This document shows positions 14,102-16,632 of a stretch of 16,632 nt of DNA, in pieces. The notes below the pieces were generated by a model. That model ran no database searches. It was not told the origin of the DNA and was given only the letters and a program-made list of their open reading frames with translations. The translations under genes and the position numbers were made by a program. The stretch covers positions 1 through 16,632 of the forward strand of contig JAEZHQ010000001.1 in NCBI GenBank assembly GCA_023416455.1, written 5' to 3'. The stretch comes from Pseudomonadota bacterium (GTDB lineage: Bacteria > Pseudomonadota > Alphaproteobacteria > Azospirillales > Azospirillaceae). How positions within the stretch are numbered: the stretch's first letter is position 1; every line of letters begins with the position of its first letter.

Positions 14102-14585
14102 GACACCGCGCATCGACACCGTCACCATCAGCGGGACCGTCCTGACGATTGGGTGGCGGGATGGCACAACCGACGACATCGACATCGCCGGATGGCTTGC
14201 CCAGCCCGGCCCGCCCGAATGCGACATCCTGAAGGACCCTGCCGTTCTGGCGCGCCCGAAAGTCGCCCAGTGGGGAACCGTCGTCGCCTGGGACGAGGAC
14301 GGTGATGTCGGGATCGACAACGTCCATCTTCGCCTGCTGGCCGAGCAGCAGAAGCCTTTTGGCGCGGAGGACATCGCTGCGTGGCAGGAGCGCCTTCGTC
14401 TCTCCAACAACGAAGCCGCCGACCTCCTCAACGTCGGCAAGAGCACGTTCCACGGCTATAAGACCGGTTCCCCCATCCCCGCTGTGGTGAAGATCGCTTG
14501 CCGGGCGATAGAGCGTGACCCGCTGCTGTTCGAAGCCCATTACCGGCCCCGCCCGCCCGCCGGGCGCCCGCCAAGGGCCGCCTAG
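14094..14585 (+). CDS. DUF2442-domain protein with C-terminal helix-turn-helix
   Basis: A 163-residue protein in two parts. Residues 1 to about 80 fit DUF2442: TVTISGTVLTIGWRDGTTDDIDIAGWL, then ILKDPAVLARPKV and GTVVAWDEDGDVGID. Residues about 90-142 look like an XRE-type helix-turn-helix, with LRLSNNEAADLLNVGKSTFHGYKTG and IPAVVKIACRAIE. The tail is Pro/Arg-rich and probably disordered. The partner gene lies immediately upstream with an 8-base overlap (ATGAATGA) and a strong AAGGAG at 14081-14086 inside it, so the two are translationally coupled. The likely role is a DNA-binding partner or self-repressor of the cassette, like the antitoxin of a two-gene system; this is inferred from architecture and no activity is established. 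Confidence 0.8.
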   Translation: MNETPRIDTVTISGTVLTIGWRDGTTDDIDIAGWLAQPGPPECDILKDPAVLARPKVAQWGTVVAWDEDGDVGIDNVHLRLLAEQQKPFGAEDIAAWQERLRLSNNEAADLLNVGKSTFHGYKTGSPIPAVVKIACRAIERDPLLFEAHYRPRPPAGRPPRAA

Positions 14586-14618
14586 CCTTGCCCCCCTCGC
14601 CGCCCCGCCCCGGTCCCC

Positions 14619-14650
14619 TGACGTGGTCCCCGCTTCCGGGGGCCACGTCA
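14619..14650. terminator. Hairpin between convergent genes
   Basis: TGACGTGG (14619-14626) pairs with CCACGTCA (14643-14650), and the stem continues inward through a T-G wobble and C-G pairs to a CTTC loop, about 14 pairs in all. It lies between the + strand DUF2442 gene and the - strand HlyD gene and contains the latter's stop codon (14648-14650). There is no T-run on either side. A bidirectional terminator is the likely role. Confidence 0.6.
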
Positions 14651-15991
14651 CTCGACGAAGGCGCGGCGGAAGCTGTCGCGGACCGGCTGGAGCAGGTAGC
14701 CCAGCATGCTCCGCTCCTCCGCGATCACCATCACCTCGACCGGCATGCCGGGGGAGAGCGCCACCTCCGGCCGCTGCGCGAGCTGGTCCGCGTCGATGGC
14801 GACGCGGACCAGATAATAGGGCTGCCCGTCGCGCTCGTCGTGCAGGATGTCGGCGGACACGCGCAGGACGCGGGCGTCGAGGTGGGGAACGGCGCGCTGC
14901 CGGTAGGCCAGCAGCACGACCCGGGCGGGCAGCCCTTCGCGCACCGATCCGATGACCGCCGGCGGCGCGCGGGCGTCGACGTAGAGGCGCTCGCCCTCCG
15001 GCACCACCTCCATGATCGGGTCGGCGGCCGGCACCACCGCGCCGGCCGCGAAGTGGCGGAGGTTCATCACCCGCCCGTCCTGGGGGGCGAGCAGCTCGCG
15101 GCGGCTGTGCCGGACCCGGGCGGTGGCCAGCTTCTCGCGGGTTTCCACCAGGTCCGCCTGGGTCTGGCGCAGCTCCTCGACGGTCTGCCGCGCGTGGTCG
15201 GCCTTCAGGCTCTCGATCTGGAGGCGGACGGCGGCGGTCTCCTCGCGCAGGGCGGCGATGCGGGCGGCGTGGTCCTCCTGCTGCCCCTCCAGCGCCACCG
15301 CCGCGCGTTGCAGGGCCAGCAGGCGCGGACGGCGCTCCAGGCCGCGGCGGACCAGCTCCTCGACTCCCGCCACCTCCTCGCGGATGTAGGCGAGTTGCCG
15401 GGCGCCGCTGGCGATCTGCGCCTCCAGGGAGCGGATCTGCGCGTGCTGCTGCTCGATCCGCTGGAGCGCCATCCCCACCTGTCCGGCCAGCGTGTCGCGG
15501 CGCGTCGTGAAGATCCGCTCCTGCCCGTTCAGGATGTCGCGCAGGCGCGGATCGTCGCGGCGGGACTCAAGCTCAGGGGGAAAGCGCACGCCGTCCAGCC
15601 CGTCGCGCTCCGCGGTCAGGCGCGCCTCCTCGGCGCTCCGGCGGTCGCCCTGCTCCTCCAGAAGGGCGAGGAGCGACCGGCTTTCCACATCGTCCAGCCG
15701 CAGGAGCGGCTGGCCCGCCGTCACGCGCTCCCCCTCGCGGACCCGCAGTTCGGCGATGATCCCGCCATCGGGGTGCTGGATGGCCTTGGCGTTGGTCTCG
15801 ACCCGCACCAGCCCCGGCAGCACGGCCCCGCCGGCGAGCGGCGCCAGGGCGGCCCAGGCGACGGCGCCGCCGAACCCGACACCCGCCGCCAGCAGGCCGG
15901 CGGCGGCGAGCCGCCGGATCGGCGGTCGGTCGGGCACGGTGCGGGACGGCTCGGCCGGGAGGGATGCGGACGCCTCGTGGGGATCGGTCAT
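14648..15991 (-). CDS. HlyD-family type I secretion membrane-fusion protein
   Basis: A complete periplasmic adaptor subunit of a type I secretion system (PrsE/PrtE/HlyD type), 447 residues, typical in length. Order: a cytoplasmic N-terminus of about 27 residues, one membrane segment (about 28-50, Ala/Gly/Leu-rich), a first half-lipoyl stretch with VRVETNAKAIQHPDGGIIAELRV, a long coiled-coil hairpin (about 110-290, Glu/Arg/Gln/Leu-rich), a second lipoyl half (RRELLAPQDGRVMNL), and a beta-barrel domain ending in SPGMPVEVMVIAEERS, the conserved motif of these adaptors. It bridges the inner-membrane ABC exporter to a TolC-like outer-membrane channel. It starts 26 bases after the ABC gene on the same strand with a weak ribosome-binding site, so both are probably one operon. 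No secreted substrate or TolC gene is in the window. Confidence 0.94.
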   Translation of the reverse strand: MTDPHEASASLPAEPSRTVPDRPPIRRLAAAGLLAAGVGFGGAVAWAALAPLAGGAVLPGLVRVETNAKAIQHPDGGIIAELRVREGERVTAGQPLLRLDDVESRSLLALLEEQGDRRSAEEARLTAERDGLDGVRFPPELESRRDDPRLRDILNGQERIFTTRRDTLAGQVGMALQRIEQQHAQIRSLEAQIASGARQLAYIREEVAGVEELVRRGLERRPRLLALQRAAVALEGQQEDHAARIAALREETAAVRLQIESLKADHARQTVEELRQTQADLVETREKLATARVRHSRRELLAPQDGRVMNLRHFAAGAVVPAADPIMEVVPEGERLYVDARAPPAVIGSVREGLPARVVLLAYRQRAVPHLDARVLRVSADILHDERDGQPYYLVRVAIDADQLAQRPEVALSPGMPVEVMVIAEERSMLGYLLQPVRDSFRRAFVE

Positions 15992-16017
15992 GGCCGTCGC
16001 GCCGCGTTCGGGGGTGT

Positions 16018-16632
16018 TCAGGGACCGCCGCCGGTGCGGACCGCGCCGCTCCGGGGGGCTGCCACGGGCGCCCTCTTCAGGCGCTCCACCACCTCCGCCC
16101 GCGGGCCGATCTGGTCGATCACGCCGTGGCGCAGGATCAGGATGCGGTCGGCGGCGGCCAGGATGCCCGGCCGGTGGCCGATGACCACGACCACCGCGCC
16201 GGCCGCCTTGACCGCGGCGATGGCCGCGTTCAGCGCGGCCTCGCCCTCGGCGTCGAGGCTGGCGTCCGGCTCGTCGAGGACCACCAGCCGCGGGCTGCCG
16301 AACAGGGCGCGGGCCAGGGCGACGCGCTGCCGCTGGCCGCCGGACAGGGGGATGCCGTCCTCGCCGATCACCGTGTCGTACCCGTCCGGCAGGCGCAGGA
16401 TCATCTCGTGCACGCCGGCAAGGCGGGCGGCCTCCACCACCCGTTCCGGCTCCGCCCGGCCCATGCGGGCGATGTTGGCCCGCAGGCTGCCGTCGAACAG
16501 CGCCACGTCCTGGGGCAGATAGCCGATGTGGGGACCGAGGTCGGCGCGGTCCCAGGCGGCGACGTCGGCGCCGGCCAGCCGCACGCGGCCGGCGTCGGGG
16601 CGGCGCACGCCCACCAGCAGCCGCGCCAGGGT
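16018..16632 (-). CDS. Type I secretion ABC transporter, C-terminal ATPase part only
   Basis: The C-terminal 204 residues of an ABC exporter ATPase of the PrsD/PrtD type; the gene runs off the right edge of the window, so the membrane domain and Walker A are missing. The visible sequence starts with TLARLLVGVRRPDAGRV, which normally follows Walker A directly. Seen: Q-loop GYLPQDVALFDGS, signature LSGGQRQRVALARAL, Walker B and D-loop RLVVLDEPDASLD, and the H-loop VVVVIGHRP, so the remaining catalytic motifs are intact. The LFDGSLRANIARM stretch and LDEPDASLD are typical of type I secretion ATPases. It would power export of an unfolded substrate, often an RTX protein, with the adjacent HlyD-family protein. 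The Pro/Gly/Ala-rich last 20 residues look unstructured. Confidence 0.93.
   Translation of the reverse strand, partial: TLARLLVGVRRPDAGRVRLAGADVAAWDRADLGPHIGYLPQDVALFDGSLRANIARMGRAEPERVVEAARLAGVHEMILRLPDGYDTVIGEDGIPLSGGQRQRVALARALFGSPRLVVLDEPDASLDAEGEAALNAAIAAVKAAGAVVVVIGHRPGILAAADRILILRHGVIDQIGPRAEVVERLKRAPVAAPRSGAVRTGGGP

Noticed and set aside
13778..14446. Minus-strand frame with a Lys-Trp repeat opposite the DUF4160 gene
   Set aside because: The Lys/Trp run and its Val/Glu counterpart in another frame are just the complement of the CACTTC repeat. The plus-strand gene has family resemblance, coupled translation and a promoter region.
14588..16522. A 644-codon open frame on the plus strand
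   Set aside because: It is the antisense shadow of the HlyD and ABC-transporter genes and crosses the boundary between them. The minus-strand genes carry clear family motifs and the plus frame does not.

Overview
The window is very GC-rich, uses strongly G/C-ending codons and is densely coded. It looks like an alphaproteobacterium of the Rhodospirillales/Azospirillum type. This placement is inferred from composition, gene content and a DUF4160/DUF2442 pair typical of such genomes, not from any marker gene. No rRNA, tRNA, CRISPR array, insertion sequence or phage gene was seen, and no gene-free stretch exceeds 300 bases.

Region 1 (1-2509, + strand) holds the 3' part of a phenylacetate-CoA-ligase-like acyl-CoA ligase and an intact NAD(P)-dependent aldehyde dehydrogenase. 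It ends in a GC-rich hairpin.

Region 2 (2589-13588, + strand) is a branched-chain amino-acid catabolic cluster. A perfect double-palindrome operator (2589-2628) precedes isovaleryl-CoA dehydrogenase (liuA). Then come acetyl-CoA acetyltransferase, a second acyl-CoA dehydrogenase of the short/branched-chain type, and a tight block: methylcrotonyl-CoA carboxylase beta (liuB), methylglutaconyl-CoA hydratase (liuC), methylcrotonyl-CoA carboxylase alpha with its biotin domain (liuD), and HMG-CoA lyase (liuE). The gaps inside this block are only 4 to 7 bases. A tandem-domain universal stress protein and an HSD10-like short-chain dehydrogenase follow, and a strong hairpin terminator (13626-13655) closes the region. 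Together LiuA, LiuB/D, LiuC and LiuE convert isovaleryl-CoA to acetyl-CoA plus acetoacetate. The second dehydrogenase, the SDR and the thiolase fit the parallel isoleucine branch (2-methylbutyryl-CoA) or general short-chain beta-oxidation. No regulator gene, branched-chain keto-acid dehydrogenase or acetoacetate-activating enzyme lies in the window.

Region 3 (about 13660-14585, + strand) is a small accessory two-gene cassette: a DUF4160 protein overlapping a DUF2442 protein with a C-terminal helix-turn-helix. It has its own AT-rich promoter region with a perfect small palindrome. The DUF4160 gene carries six perfect copies of a hexanucleotide, encoding (His-Phe)6 at its conserved histidine motif. 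This is the least ordinary object in the window.

Region 4 (14648-16632, - strand) is part of a type I secretion operon: a truncated ABC-transporter ATPase followed by a complete HlyD-family membrane-fusion protein. It converges on region 3 across a hairpin.
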